The notes under the pieces: generated by a model
Told to the model about the DNA's origin: nothing
The model's database searches: none
The model's input: the letters and a program-made list of their open reading frames with translations, nothing else
From: an uncultured Sphingomonadales bacterium
GTDB taxonomy: Bacteria > Pseudomonadota > Alphaproteobacteria > Sphingomonadales > Sphingomonadaceae
NCBI GenBank assembly: GCA_903832325.1
Contig: CAILBC010000047.1
Location: forward strand, 1-64,000
Length of the DNA: 64,000 nt
Direction of reading: 5' to 3'
Part shown: positions 50,897-59,623 of the stretch, piece by piece
Layout: the number at the start of each line of letters is the position of its first letter
Position numbering within the stretch: the first letter of the stretch is position 1
Made by a program: the position numbers and the translations under genes

Positions 50897-51712
50897 ATGG
50901 CACTTCCCCAAACCTTCGCCCTGGCCGTGATCCTTGCCGGGGCCAGCCTGTTCGAATTCGGGCAGGACCGGTCGGTGGATGAACTGGTGCAAGTCATGCG
51001 CGACTGGTCCGATCCGCGCCCGGTGCGGTCGATCCTGATGGTGGGCAACAGCCGTACATCAGAAAATGACCTGCCCATGATGCTGCGCCGCATTGCCGAT
51101 TCAGCCCATGCTCCCGAAAAGTACCAGGTCCTGCTGCTCGCACCGAACGGATCGAGTTTTCAATCCCTGTCGAGCGATTGGCGCGTTGCGCGCGAGATTG
51201 GCAAGCCGTGGGACGATGCCGTGTTTCAGGGCGAAAGCCGTGGCCAGAGCAGCATCGAACAGGCCGCCGGGTTCATGGCATCGGGTACCAACCTGCTGCA
51301 GGCCGCGCATCCCCGCCGCACGCCGCCGCTGCTGATTGTCAATTGGGCCTATGACCGGTCAGAATATGACGGGGCGGGCGATCCGGCCCTGGCAAAGGAG
51401 GTGGACGATGGCCGCGCGCAGCATATCCGCGCAATCCAGGGCGCCCATGCCGAACTGGCCCGCCGCACCGGCGCGCATGCCGTGAATGTGGGCAAAGTGT
51501 GGGAAATTCTCCACGCCGGCCTGCCCGCGGTGCCACTGACGAGCGATGGCAACCATCCCACCCCCGCTGCCAGCTATTTCGTGGCGCTGTGCCTGTATCA
51601 TGCGATGTCGGGCAGGGATGTCGCCGCGGTTTCGTGGGCACCGGGCGGCGTGCCCGCCGAAACCGCTGCCCAAATCCGGCACCTGGTCGATCAGTATCGC
51701 AGCGCGCTGTAA
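50897..51712 (+). CDS. SGNH/GDSL-like secreted protein, hypothetical
   Basis: Protein of 271 residues with an N-terminal hydrophobic stretch (ALPQTFALAVILAGASLFEF) that may be a signal or anchor. Weak SGNH-hydrolase traits are seen: MVGNSRTSENDLP (about 46), which holds a Gly-Asn-Ser instead of GDS, and DGNHPTPAASYF (about 215), which gives the Asp-x-x-His end block. These suggest an esterase or acyl-hydrolase fold for an extracytoplasmic substrate, but the first motif is not classical. ATG 50897 is chosen over GTG 50891. It stands alone between lexA and a convergent membrane-protein gene, in a place where relatives of this genome would have comEC next; together with repeat copy 3 this looks like an insertion. 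Confidence 0.65.
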   Translation: MALPQTFALAVILAGASLFEFGQDRSVDELVQVMRDWSDPRPVRSILMVGNSRTSENDLPMMLRRIADSAHAPEKYQVLLLAPNGSSFQSLSSDWRVAREIGKPWDDAVFQGESRGQSSIEQAAGFMASGTNLLQAAHPRRTPPLLIVNWAYDRSEYDGAGDPALAKEVDDGRAQHIRAIQGAHAELARRTGAHAVNVGKVWEILHAGLPAVPLTSDGNHPTPAASYFVALCLYHAMSGRDVAAVSWAPGGVPAETAAQIRHLVDQYRSAL

Positions 51713-51818
51713 TACGGATGTGCGATGAGTTGAACTCATCGCACAACGTGACGCTCACGCGCCGCGCGGGCTTATACCAATGGGCGTCAAGTCAGGCCCA
51801 CTGCACATTGGTATAATA
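51711..51818 (+). repeat. Hairpin repeat family, copy 3
   Basis: Hairpin A: GTGCGATGAGTT (51720-51731) with AACTCATCGCAC (51733-51744), 12 bp around one base. Hairpin B: TTATACCAATG (51772-51782) with CATTGGTATAA (51806-51816), 23 nt apart. It lies between two convergent genes and begins at the stop codon of the upstream one (TAATACGG), so it might also end transcription. Confidence 0.9.
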
Positions 51819-51871
51819 CCGGTGCGCGCGACGTTTGCGCGCCACGATCGCGCCCATCCGTCCAACGCGGT

Positions 51872-52849
51872 TCAACCGACGCCCGCGGGGCACGGCTTCA
51901 TATCGCCCTGCGTGAAGGGGCGGCCATTGGCCAGCCGGAGGCGTTCAGCCAGAACCGCCCGTTCCACTGCGAACGTCATGCACAGGCTGGTCGTCTTGTT
52001 GCCGCGATCCCACGGAAAATCGGGATTCGCCGGCACATCGATCATATGGGCCGTGATTGTATCATAGGCGGTGCGATCCACCGGCACTTCCGGTCTGCGG
52101 CATTCGTCGCAATGATAGGGATTGATCATCGCGTAATATTTGGTCCCGCCCCTCCCGTGGGACTGGCTGGCGCCCTGCACCCGCAAAGTGCGGATCGCGG
52201 TGGTGGTGTGCCCGGCAAACACAGCCGCTTCTGCCAGCTGGCTGCCGGTGATCACCAGCGACAACATCAGCGTCGGCGCAAACAGCAGCCACATCGCAGC
52301 CGCGCGCAAGATCAGGCGCCACCCTTTTGCCCCACCGATGATCGCCCAGCTGGTCCCGAAAAACAGGCTGATCACCAGAACCAGGATCATGACCGGCCCC
52401 GATGCGGGATCGGGCACGCCGATCAGCACAACGGTGTGACGGAACGCGTTCATCGCGCCCGACACAAATGCACCCAGCACGCTGAGCACGATCACCACCA
52501 GGCCGGCGCGACCGACTTTCATCCAGAAACGGTCCCGATCGCCAGCCACAGCCGGCAGCGAGCGCCCCAGCAGATTGCGCACAAGCCGGGAAGGCTCACG
52601 CTTGGAGGCAGGCACGGCGGACGCAGCAACGTCAGACACAGGCCCGGCGGCCGTGGCCGGTGCGTTTTTCCACGCACGCCAAAGCCGCGCCACGCCCATC
52701 ACGATCAACAGCCCGGCGAGCTTGCCCAGCAACCGGACGGAGTCTGCGTGACCGGCGAACAGATAAGTCAGACACCCGATCCCGCCGCACAGCATCAGCC
52801 CACCGACAAGGGCCGACCTGGCCCGCGGATCATCCCTGTCAAACAACAC
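51872..52849 (-). CDS. Hypothetical multi-pass membrane protein
   Basis: Protein of 325 residues with no family recognised. Hydrophobic segments occur at about 14-32, 40-58, 112-132, 145-170 and 183-205. A basic loop (about 85-112) is followed by an extracytoplasmic C-terminal domain (about 210-325) that starts AAVFAGHTTTAIRT and carries NPYHCDECRRPEVP, then CMTF and KPCP, that is, four or more cysteines that could bind metal or form disulfides. The start GTG at 52849 is tentative. It is convergent with the SGNH-like gene and upstream of nothing recognisable on its strand. Function unknown. Confidence 0.6.
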   Translation of the reverse strand: MLFDRDDPRARSALVGGLMLCGGIGCLTYLFAGHADSVRLLGKLAGLLIVMGVARLWRAWKNAPATAAGPVSDVAASAVPASKREPSRLVRNLLGRSLPAVAGDRDRFWMKVGRAGLVVIVLSVLGAFVSGAMNAFRHTVVLIGVPDPASGPVMILVLVISLFFGTSWAIIGGAKGWRLILRAAAMWLLFAPTLMLSLVITGSQLAEAAVFAGHTTTAIRTLRVQGASQSHGRGGTKYYAMINPYHCDECRRPEVPVDRTAYDTITAHMIDVPANPDFPWDRGNKTTSLCMTFAVERAVLAERLRLANGRPFTQGDMKPCPAGVG

Positions 52850-52938
52850 CAGACCCGCCTCCCGCCGAAGACGACCGTTATGCGGAACCAGGACTGAAAA
52901 TCCGGTTTACAGGTTTGCCGCCGCCCGATTTGACCGCT

Positions 52939-55185
52939 TCACCAGCCCCACACATGCTGGCCGCCGGTTTCGGCGACAGTGCGCACTGTTCCGTTGGCCA
53001 GATCGATGGTCATCCCGCCCGTTCGCGCCAGCAAGGGCGCATCGATGCGCAATTGGCGCGGGCGGCAGGATTCGGGCAGTGCCCGGTCGGCAATCACCAG
53101 GTCGGTCTGCGCGCAGGCCTGCGCCAGGCCTGCCTCATCCAGCCGGCGGTGGCTGCGGCTGATCATCACCACCGTGCGCCGGCCGCTGCGGGTGAGCACC
53201 AGCGCGCAAAAATCGTGAGTGCAGCGCGCGCCGGGCCAGGCCTCCAGCGGGATCGTGCTGCCGGTCATCCCTGCGGCTTCGAGCAGGGTATCGCGCGCAA
53301 AGCGCCCCGGGCCGGGGCTCAACACCACCAGATCGGGCCCGGCGCCGGTAATGCCGATATGCTTCCCGTCACCCGCGATCAGGATATCGGGCACGGGCAC
53401 CAGCGCAAACCCGCCCAGCGCCAGCGCCATCGGGCCAAGGCCCCACAGCCGCACCCGGCCGCTCCACAGTGCCAGCCAGAGCAGCCCCGCCAGCCACAGC
53501 GCATAGGCCCAGCCGGGAATGGTCGGCATCGCCGTGACGGCGCCGGGCATCGCCGCGGTATCGCGCGCAATCGCCAGCACCCAGCCCAGCGCCTTGCCCG
53601 TGATCCACCACGCCGGCGCGCCCGCCCCCACCAGATCGAGCAGCAACGCCAGCGCCAGCGCGGGCATCGCCACCAGCGTGACCAGCGGGATCGCCAGCAG
53701 ATTGGCCCAGGCACCATAGATCCCGGCGCGATGAAAATGCAGCAACGCGACCGGCATCAGCGCAAATTCGATGGCCAGCCCGCCGATCAACAGCATCGTG
53801 GCATGGCGCAACAGCCGCATCGCGCGCCCTTCATCGCGGTGGCGGGCATAGGCCTGCACCGCTTCGGCGCTGCGCAGCGCGATCACCACCATCACAGCGA
53901 CAAAGCTCATCTGGAAACTGGCGCCCATCACGCTTTCGGGCCAGACCAGCATGACCAGCAGCGCGGCACCGGCCAAGAGGCGCATCGACAGCGGATCGCG
54001 CCCCAGCGCCAGCGCCCCCAGCACCGCAATCGCAACAAACCCGGCGCGGATCGTGGGCACCTGCCCCCCGGTGATCAGCGCATAGCCCAACCCGGCAAGA
54101 GCGCCCGCCAACGCCGCCACCAGCGGCACGCGCACGCGCAGCGCCAGCCACGGCAACAGCGCGAGCGCGCGAAACACCAGCCAGTATACCGCGCCGATCA
54201 CCGCACCGACATGCAATCCGCCGATTGCCAGCAAGTGGGCAAACCCGGCATCGCGCATCGCCTGGGCATCGGCGCGGTCCATCGCGCCATGTTCGCCTGT
54301 CACCAGCGTTACCGCGATTGCTCCGGGCGATCCGTGCAGATGCCCCAGCACATGATCGCGCAAGGCCGCGCGCAGATCACCCAGCCGCCAGGGCGCGTGG
54401 CCCGGTGCAATCACCGTGATCGGCCCGGCAATCGCCCCGGTGGCGGAAAGCCCGCGAAACCAGTCGACAAAGGCGAAATCGTGCGCCCCGGGCAGCATCG
54501 GCGGCGGCGGCGGCGCCAGCCGGGCGCGCGCGGTGAATATCGCCCCGGGCAAAAGGCCGGGCTGATCCAGCGGATGGGGCAGCAGCACCTCCACCAGCAT
54601 CGCGCGATCTGCCCCCCCTGCCTGCCCTCCAGCCTGCCCTTTGGCCTGCCCTTTTGCAAAACCTGCCGTCCGCGCGGCCAGCATCAGCCGCGTCACCGCG
54701 CCGTCGTCCAGCCGGTCGATGATCCGCGCGCCGATCATCACCGTGGCCGGCGCCGCAATCGGTGGCGATCCGACCAGCGCGGATTTCATCCAGATCGTGC
54801 CCAGGCCCGCCGCCAGCACCAGCGCCATGGCGATGATCGCCTGCGCCAGATGATCAAACCGGCCATCGCGCGCCAGCGGCACCGCACCGGCGACGGCCGC
54901 AGCGCACAAGGCCAGAATGGCCGCCCATTGCCAGGGGCCCGACAGCACGGCCCAGGCCGCGATTCCGGCGGCATACCCCACTGCAAGCCAGGGGCCGCGC
55001 TCAAACGGGCGGGCCATCAGGAATTGTTCGATGGTGCGCTGCACACTGGACAAGCGCCCCAAACTGTCCCAAGGCCCGCCTTGCCATTTTGCCTTGGCCA
55101 GGGCGCGAGTCACCCCGGTTTCACCGGGCGCGGCGGGCGGCACGGCGGGGGGCAAAGCGGTTCGGGCGATAGCCGGATCTGCCAT
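52939..55185 (-). CDS. comEC: ComEC/Rec2-family DNA-uptake membrane protein
   Basis: Inner-membrane channel for single-stranded DNA in competence; 748 residues. It has an N-terminal membrane/DUF4131 part (about 60-230), the competence core with GDHGAMDRADAQAMRDAGFAH-like region and LLAIGGLHVG (about 320-335), several membrane helices, and a C-terminal beta-lactamase-like region (about 620-748) in which the metal His motif is degenerate. A short direct repeat (AKGQAKGQAGGQAGG, about 178-192) lies in the OB-like loop. ATG 55185 is chosen; only 29 bp separate it from the divergent gltX, so promoters must overlap coding starts. Other competence genes are not in the window. Confidence 0.93.
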   Translation of the reverse strand: MADPAIARTALPPAVPPAAPGETGVTRALAKAKWQGGPWDSLGRLSSVQRTIEQFLMARPFERGPWLAVGYAAGIAAWAVLSGPWQWAAILALCAAAVAGAVPLARDGRFDHLAQAIIAMALVLAAGLGTIWMKSALVGSPPIAAPATVMIGARIIDRLDDGAVTRLMLAARTAGFAKGQAKGQAGGQAGGADRAMLVEVLLPHPLDQPGLLPGAIFTARARLAPPPPPMLPGAHDFAFVDWFRGLSATGAIAGPITVIAPGHAPWRLGDLRAALRDHVLGHLHGSPGAIAVTLVTGEHGAMDRADAQAMRDAGFAHLLAIGGLHVGAVIGAVYWLVFRALALLPWLALRVRVPLVAALAGALAGLGYALITGGQVPTIRAGFVAIAVLGALALGRDPLSMRLLAGAALLVMLVWPESVMGASFQMSFVAVMVVIALRSAEAVQAYARHRDEGRAMRLLRHATMLLIGGLAIEFALMPVALLHFHRAGIYGAWANLLAIPLVTLVAMPALALALLLDLVGAGAPAWWITGKALGWVLAIARDTAAMPGAVTAMPTIPGWAYALWLAGLLWLALWSGRVRLWGLGPMALALGGFALVPVPDILIAGDGKHIGITGAGPDLVVLSPGPGRFARDTLLEAAGMTGSTIPLEAWPGARCTHDFCALVLTRSGRRTVVMISRSHRRLDEAGLAQACAQTDLVIADRALPESCRPRQLRIDAPLLARTGGMTIDLANGTVRTVAETGGQHVWGW

Positions 55186-55214
55186 GGCAGGAACGAGACA
55201 GGATTGCGGCAGGG

Positions 55215-56720
55215 ATGGCAAGTGCGAGCGTGACCAATAGTGCAACCGATTTGGGCACTTCGGACCGCAAACCTGCGGTCGTCACCCGTTTTGCTCCTTC
55301 ACCCACCGGTTTTCTGCATATCGGCGGCGCGCGCACCGCGCTGTTCAACTGGCTGTTTGCGCGCCACCACGGCGGCACTTATCTGCTGCGGATCGAAGAT
55401 ACCGACCGCGCCCGGTCAACCGAGCCGGCCATTGCGGCGATTTTTGACGGTCTGTCGTGGCTGGAGCTGGATGGCGACGAACCGCCGGTGTTCCAGTTTG
55501 CGCGCAGCACGCGCCATGCCGAAGTGGCGCATCGCCTGCTGGCCGCGGGCCACGCCTATCGCTGCTATCTGACGCAGGAGGAATTGGCCGAACGGCGCGC
55601 CGCCGCGCAGGCCGAACGCCGCCCGTTCCGCATCGAAAGCGAATGGCGCGATGCCGATCCGGCAACCTGGCCCGCCGACCTGCCTTACGTGATCCGGGTC
55701 AAGGCCCCGCGTGAGGGCGAAACCGTGATCGATGATCTGGTGCAGGGCCCGATCACTGTCAGCAACCGCGAAATCGATGATTTCGTCATCCTGCGCGGCG
55801 ATGGCACCCCCACGTATATGCTCGCAGTGGTGGTCGATGATCACGACATGGGCGTAACCCACGTGATCCGCGGCGATGATCACATCAACAACGCCTTTCG
55901 CCAGCTTGTCGTCATCCGCGCCATGCATACGATTGAACAGGCCGATGGCACCGGCGCCTGGCCCGATCCGGCCTATGCCCATATTCCGCTGATCCACGGC
56001 GCCGACGGGGCCAAGCTGTCGAAACGCCACGGTGCGCTGGGCGTCGATGCCTATCGTGACGAGCTGGGCCTGCTGCCCGAAGCGGTGGTGAATTACCTGC
56101 TGCGGCTCGGCTGGGGCCATGGTGACGAGGAATTCATTGCCCGCGACCAGGCGGTGGCATGGTTCGACATTGCCGATGTGAACAAGGGCGCGGCGCGGTT
56201 TGACCTGAAAAAGCTGCTGAACCTCAATGGCCACTATATCCGCCAGGCCGACGATGCGCGGCTGGCGGGCGAAGTGGCACAGCGGCTGAATCTGGCCGGC
56301 GCATCGGCGCTGGCCCTGCTGACCACGGCGATGCCGGTGCTGAAAGTGCGCGCGGCCGATCTCAATGAACTGGCCGCGGGCGCGCGGTTCCTGTTTGCGG
56401 TGCGGCCGATCACCCCCGATGACAAGGCCGCCGCGCTGCTGACCGATGATTCGCGCGCGCTGCTTGGCGCGGCGCACGGCGCGCTGACCGCGGCGCCCGA
56501 GTGGACCGCCGAGGCGCTGGAGGCGGCGATCAAGGCGCTGGCGGCAGATCTTGGCCTGGGCCTGGGCAAGCTGGCGCAGCCGTTGCGCGCCGCGCTGACC
56601 GGCCAGACCACTTCGCCCGGAATCTACGACGTGCTTGTGCTGCTTGGCCGCGATGAGGCATTAGCCAGAATTGGGGACCAGGCCATCGGCGATCAACACA
56701 CCGGCGCGGTGACGGGATAA
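55215..56720 (+). CDS. gltX: Glutamate--tRNA ligase
   Basis: Charges tRNA-Glu (and in many alphaproteobacteria tRNA-Gln, by a non-discriminating enzyme); 501 residues. The N-terminal extension of about 22 residues precedes RFAPSPTGFLHIGGARTALF, with the HIGH-type motif HIGG, and the KMSKS-type loop is GAKLSKRHG (about 258). The anticodon-binding helical C-terminus (about 340-501) is complete. The first ATG after AGGGATGGC at 55215 is used; the start could be a few codons inside. It is followed by gltA after 75 bp. Confidence 0.96.
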   Translation: MASASVTNSATDLGTSDRKPAVVTRFAPSPTGFLHIGGARTALFNWLFARHHGGTYLLRIEDTDRARSTEPAIAAIFDGLSWLELDGDEPPVFQFARSTRHAEVAHRLLAAGHAYRCYLTQEELAERRAAAQAERRPFRIESEWRDADPATWPADLPYVIRVKAPREGETVIDDLVQGPITVSNREIDDFVILRGDGTPTYMLAVVVDDHDMGVTHVIRGDDHINNAFRQLVVIRAMHTIEQADGTGAWPDPAYAHIPLIHGADGAKLSKRHGALGVDAYRDELGLLPEAVVNYLLRLGWGHGDEEFIARDQAVAWFDIADVNKGAARFDLKKLLNLNGHYIRQADDARLAGEVAQRLNLAGASALALLTTAMPVLKVRAADLNELAAGARFLFAVRPITPDDKAAALLTDDSRALLGAAHGALTAAPEWTAEALEAAIKALAADLGLGLGKLAQPLRAALTGQTTSPGIYDVLVLLGRDEALARIGDQAIGDQHTGAVTG

Positions 56721-56795
56721 CAGGACTTTTGCATCAACAAGACTTCATCATGGGACCGGGCTTGCGGCCGGACATGGTTACAGGAGGATACAGAC

Positions 56796-58082
56796 GTGAG
56801 CGATACCCACGCTAGCCTGAACACGGGTGGCAAGACCGTGGATCTGCCGGTGACCGGCGGCACCATCGGGCCCGACGTGATCGATATCCGCAAGCTCTAT
56901 GCCCAGACCGGGATGTTCACTTATGATCCCGGGTTCACCAGCACGGCCAGCTGCGACAGCGCGATCACCTATATCGACGGCGATGAAGGCGTGCTGCTGC
57001 ACCGCGGCTATCCGATCGGGCAGCTGGCCGAACATTCGTCGTTTATGGAAGTCAGCTATCTGCTGCTCAATGGCGAACTGCCCAATGCGGCCGAACTGGA
57101 AGATTTCCGCAGCACGATCACGCGCCACACCATGGTGCACGAACAGCTGAGCACGTTCTATCGCGGGTTCCGCCGTGATGCGCACCCGATGGCGGTGATG
57201 TGCGGCGTGGTCGGCGCGCTGTCGGCGTTTTATCACGATTCCACCGACATTGCCGATCCGGTGCATCGCAAGATCAGCTCGCACCGGCTGATTGCCAAGA
57301 TCCCGACGATCGCGGCAATGGCCTATAAATATTCGGTGGGTCAGCCGTTCGTCTATCCCAGCAACAAGCTGTCCTATACCGGCAATTTCCTGCGCATGAC
57401 GTTTGCCGTGCCGGCCGAGGATTATGAAGTGAACCCGGTGGTGGAGCGCGCGCTGGACCGCATCTTCATCCTGCATGCCGATCACGAACAGAACGCATCG
57501 ACTTCGACAGTGCGGCTGGCCGGATCGTCGGGCGCCAATCCGTTTGCGTGCATGGCGGCGGGCATCGCCTGCCTGTGGGGCCCGGCGCACGGCGGCGCCA
57601 ACGAGGCCGCGCTCAACATGCTGAAGGAAATCGGCACGCCCGATCGCATTCCGCACTACATCGAGCGCGCAAAGGACAAGAACGATCCGTTCCGCCTGAT
57701 GGGTTTCGGCCACCGCGTCTACAAGAACTACGATCCGCGCGCGACCGTGATGCAGCAGACCGTGCGCGAGGTGTTCGCCTCGCTCAAGGTTACCGATCCG
57801 CTGTTCGAAACCGCGCTGCGGCTGGAAGAGATCGCGCTCAACGATCCCTATTTCATCGAAAAGAAGCTGTTCCCCAATGTCGATTTCTATTCGGGGATCA
57901 TCCTTTCGGCGATCGGCTTTCCCACCACGATGTTCACCGTGCTGTTCGCGCTGGCGCGCACGGTGGGCTGGGTGGCGCAGTGGAACGAAATGATTTCCGA
58001 CCCCGGCCAGAAAATCGGCCGCCCGCGCCAGCTTTATACCGGCCCGACCGCGCGCGATTACGTGCCGCTGGATCAGCGCTGA
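56796..58082 (+). CDS. gltA: Citrate synthase
   Basis: First TCA-cycle enzyme; 428 residues, the type II NADH-regulated form of Gram-negative bacteria. The catalytic His segments are LHADHEQNASTSTVRLAGSS (about 227) and GFGHRVYKNYDPRA (about 303), and the Asp lies in FYSGIILSAIGF (about 362). GTG 56796 follows CAGGAGGA with 7-nt spacing, a strong ribosome site. It stands alone after gltX and ends near a 25-nt GC hairpin. Confidence 0.98.
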   Translation: MSDTHASLNTGGKTVDLPVTGGTIGPDVIDIRKLYAQTGMFTYDPGFTSTASCDSAITYIDGDEGVLLHRGYPIGQLAEHSSFMEVSYLLLNGELPNAAELEDFRSTITRHTMVHEQLSTFYRGFRRDAHPMAVMCGVVGALSAFYHDSTDIADPVHRKISSHRLIAKIPTIAAMAYKYSVGQPFVYPSNKLSYTGNFLRMTFAVPAEDYEVNPVVERALDRIFILHADHEQNASTSTVRLAGSSGANPFACMAAGIACLWGPAHGGANEAALNMLKEIGTPDRIPHYIERAKDKNDPFRLMGFGHRVYKNYDPRATVMQQTVREVFASLKVTDPLFETALRLEEIALNDPYFIEKKLFPNVDFYSGIILSAIGFPTTMFTVLFALARTVGWVAQWNEMISDPGQKIGRPRQLYTGPTARDYVPLDQR

Positions 58083-58091
58083 ACTCGTGCC

Positions 58092-58116
58092 CCGGGGTGC
58101 CTGACGGGCATCCCGG
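58092..58116. terminator. GC hairpin between convergent gltA and kinase-like gene
   Basis: CCGGGGTGCC (58092-58101) pairs with GGCATCCCGG (58107-58116), with one G-T pair and a 5-nt loop. No T-run follows on either strand, so it is a weak or Rho-assisted end at best. Confidence 0.45.
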
Positions 58117-58135
58117 TGGCCCGCCAATCGGAAAT

Positions 58136-59623
58136 TCAGCCCGGATTTGGCCCCGGCCCCGAATTTCGACCGGGAAGCGTCAGCACAAAGCGCGCGCCGC
58201 TGCCCTCTGTCTCGCCGGCATGACCATCGGAATGGCGCCCGCCGACAGTCAGATCGCCGCCCATCGCGCGGGCCAGGCGCCGTGAAATATACAGCCCAAG
58301 GCCGCTGCCGCCATCGCCGCTGCGCCCCAGCCGTTCGAATTTTTCAAACACGCGCGCCGCCTGCTCGCCCGACAGTCCATCGCCCTGATCCTGCACCGCA
58401 ATCCAGCCGAGCGAGGCGCCTTCCCCGCCGGGTTCGCGCCTGCCGGCTTGAATGCCGCATTCGATGGTCACGGTGGAATTCGCCGGGCCATAGCGGATGG
58501 CATTGGTCACCAGATTGAGCAGGATTTGCAGCACGCGGCGGAATTCGCCGGTGGCGGGCACAGCCAGATCATCGGGCGGGGTGGCCAGCACGATGCCGCG
58601 TTCCTGCGCGCGCATTGCCAGAATGCCGGCGGCGCGGCGCGCGCAATCGGCCAGATCGATGCGATCGGGCGCAGGCAGGAAATCGGGCGCCTCCACCGCG
58701 TCCAGATCGGCCAGATCCTCGACCAGCCCGAGCAGGTGGCGCCCGGCTTCGGCAATATCGGCGGCATAGCCGGCATAATCATCGGCCAGCGGCCCGGCCA
58801 GCCGCGTGCGGATGGTTTCGGCATTGGCGACGATCCGGTTGATCGGCTGGCGCAGCGCCGGGGCCAGATCGCGCCCGATCAGGCGGCTCCATTCGGGCGC
58901 CGGTTCTGGTTCTGCAACCGGCTGCGCGGGCCCGGGCAGTGTGACCAGCGCATCGGCCAGGATCAGCAGATCGAACCCGGCATCACCATGCGGCAACAAC
59001 CGCGCGCGCCATACCCGCATCGATTGGGCAATCCGGCCGGGAATGCGAAACGCCACATCGTCGAGCAGCCGCCAATGCAGCGGCTGGCGATGCGCCACGC
59101 CGATCAGCTCGACCGCCTGGCTCCAGGGCGCCCGTTCTGCCTGCCAATGCGCCGCCAACGCGGCCAGCGCGGCTGAATCCGCCGCCCAATCGGCATCGGC
59201 GGCGCGCAGATCGGTGGCCAGCACGCGCTGATCGGCATCGAGCACGGCATGAAGCACGGCAAGGTGATGCAGCATGGCATCGGCCAGCACCGCCTGCGTT
59301 GGGCCGGTATCTTCACCCGCCAGCCGCCATTGGCTCAGCGCGATGCGCGTGCCCTCGCCCGCGGGCGCCACATGCGCCAGAAACGTGATCGCGCGGCCTT
59401 CATCCACCGCGCCCAGCAGCCGCATCTGCGCCACGCCCGATGTGCGCGTGCGCCGCACCAGCGCCAGCAGCGCCGGCACCGCCAGCATGCCCTGCAGATC
59501 GCCGCCACAGCGCACTTGCAGCCCGGCCAGCGGCTCGTCGGCCGAAACCAGCCGGTCTGCGCCATCGCACAGCCCGCCCACCGGCGCACCGGATGGCGGC
59601 ACGTGGGGAATGGACCCGATCAT
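58136..59623 (-). CDS. Histidine-kinase-like protein lacking the phosphoacceptor His
   Basis: Protein of 495 residues. An N-terminal sensor part of unknown fold (about 1-245) is followed by a HisKA-type two-helix region (about 248-310). The place of SHELRTPLN reads LAPALRQPIN, so the His is Pro255; the X-box LLGLVEDLADLDAVE (about 297) is well kept. The HATPase_c domain is complete: N box NLVTNAIRYGP (about 370), G1 VQDQGDGLS (about 410), F box FEKFERL (about 426) and G2 GSGLGLYISRRL (about 439). So ATP binding is likely but autophosphorylation at the usual site is not. It overlaps the next gene (ATGA, 59620) and has no response regulator beside it. It may signal by dimer change, or use another acceptor. 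Confidence 0.85.
   Translation of the reverse strand: MIGSIPHVPPSGAPVGGLCDGADRLVSADEPLAGLQVRCGGDLQGMLAVPALLALVRRTRTSGVAQMRLLGAVDEGRAITFLAHVAPAGEGTRIALSQWRLAGEDTGPTQAVLADAMLHHLAVLHAVLDADQRVLATDLRAADADWAADSAALAALAAHWQAERAPWSQAVELIGVAHRQPLHWRLLDDVAFRIPGRIAQSMRVWRARLLPHGDAGFDLLILADALVTLPGPAQPVAEPEPAPEWSRLIGRDLAPALRQPINRIVANAETIRTRLAGPLADDYAGYAADIAEAGRHLLGLVEDLADLDAVEAPDFLPAPDRIDLADCARRAAGILAMRAQERGIVLATPPDDLAVPATGEFRRVLQILLNLVTNAIRYGPANSTVTIECGIQAGRREPGGEGASLGWIAVQDQGDGLSGEQAARVFEKFERLGRSGDGGSGLGLYISRRLARAMGGDLTVGGRHSDGHAGETEGSGARFVLTLPGRNSGPGPNPG

Noticed and set aside
52660..55233. An 857-codon open frame on the plus strand
   Set aside because: Antisense to comEC; the product is a Gln/Arg/His-rich string without domains.
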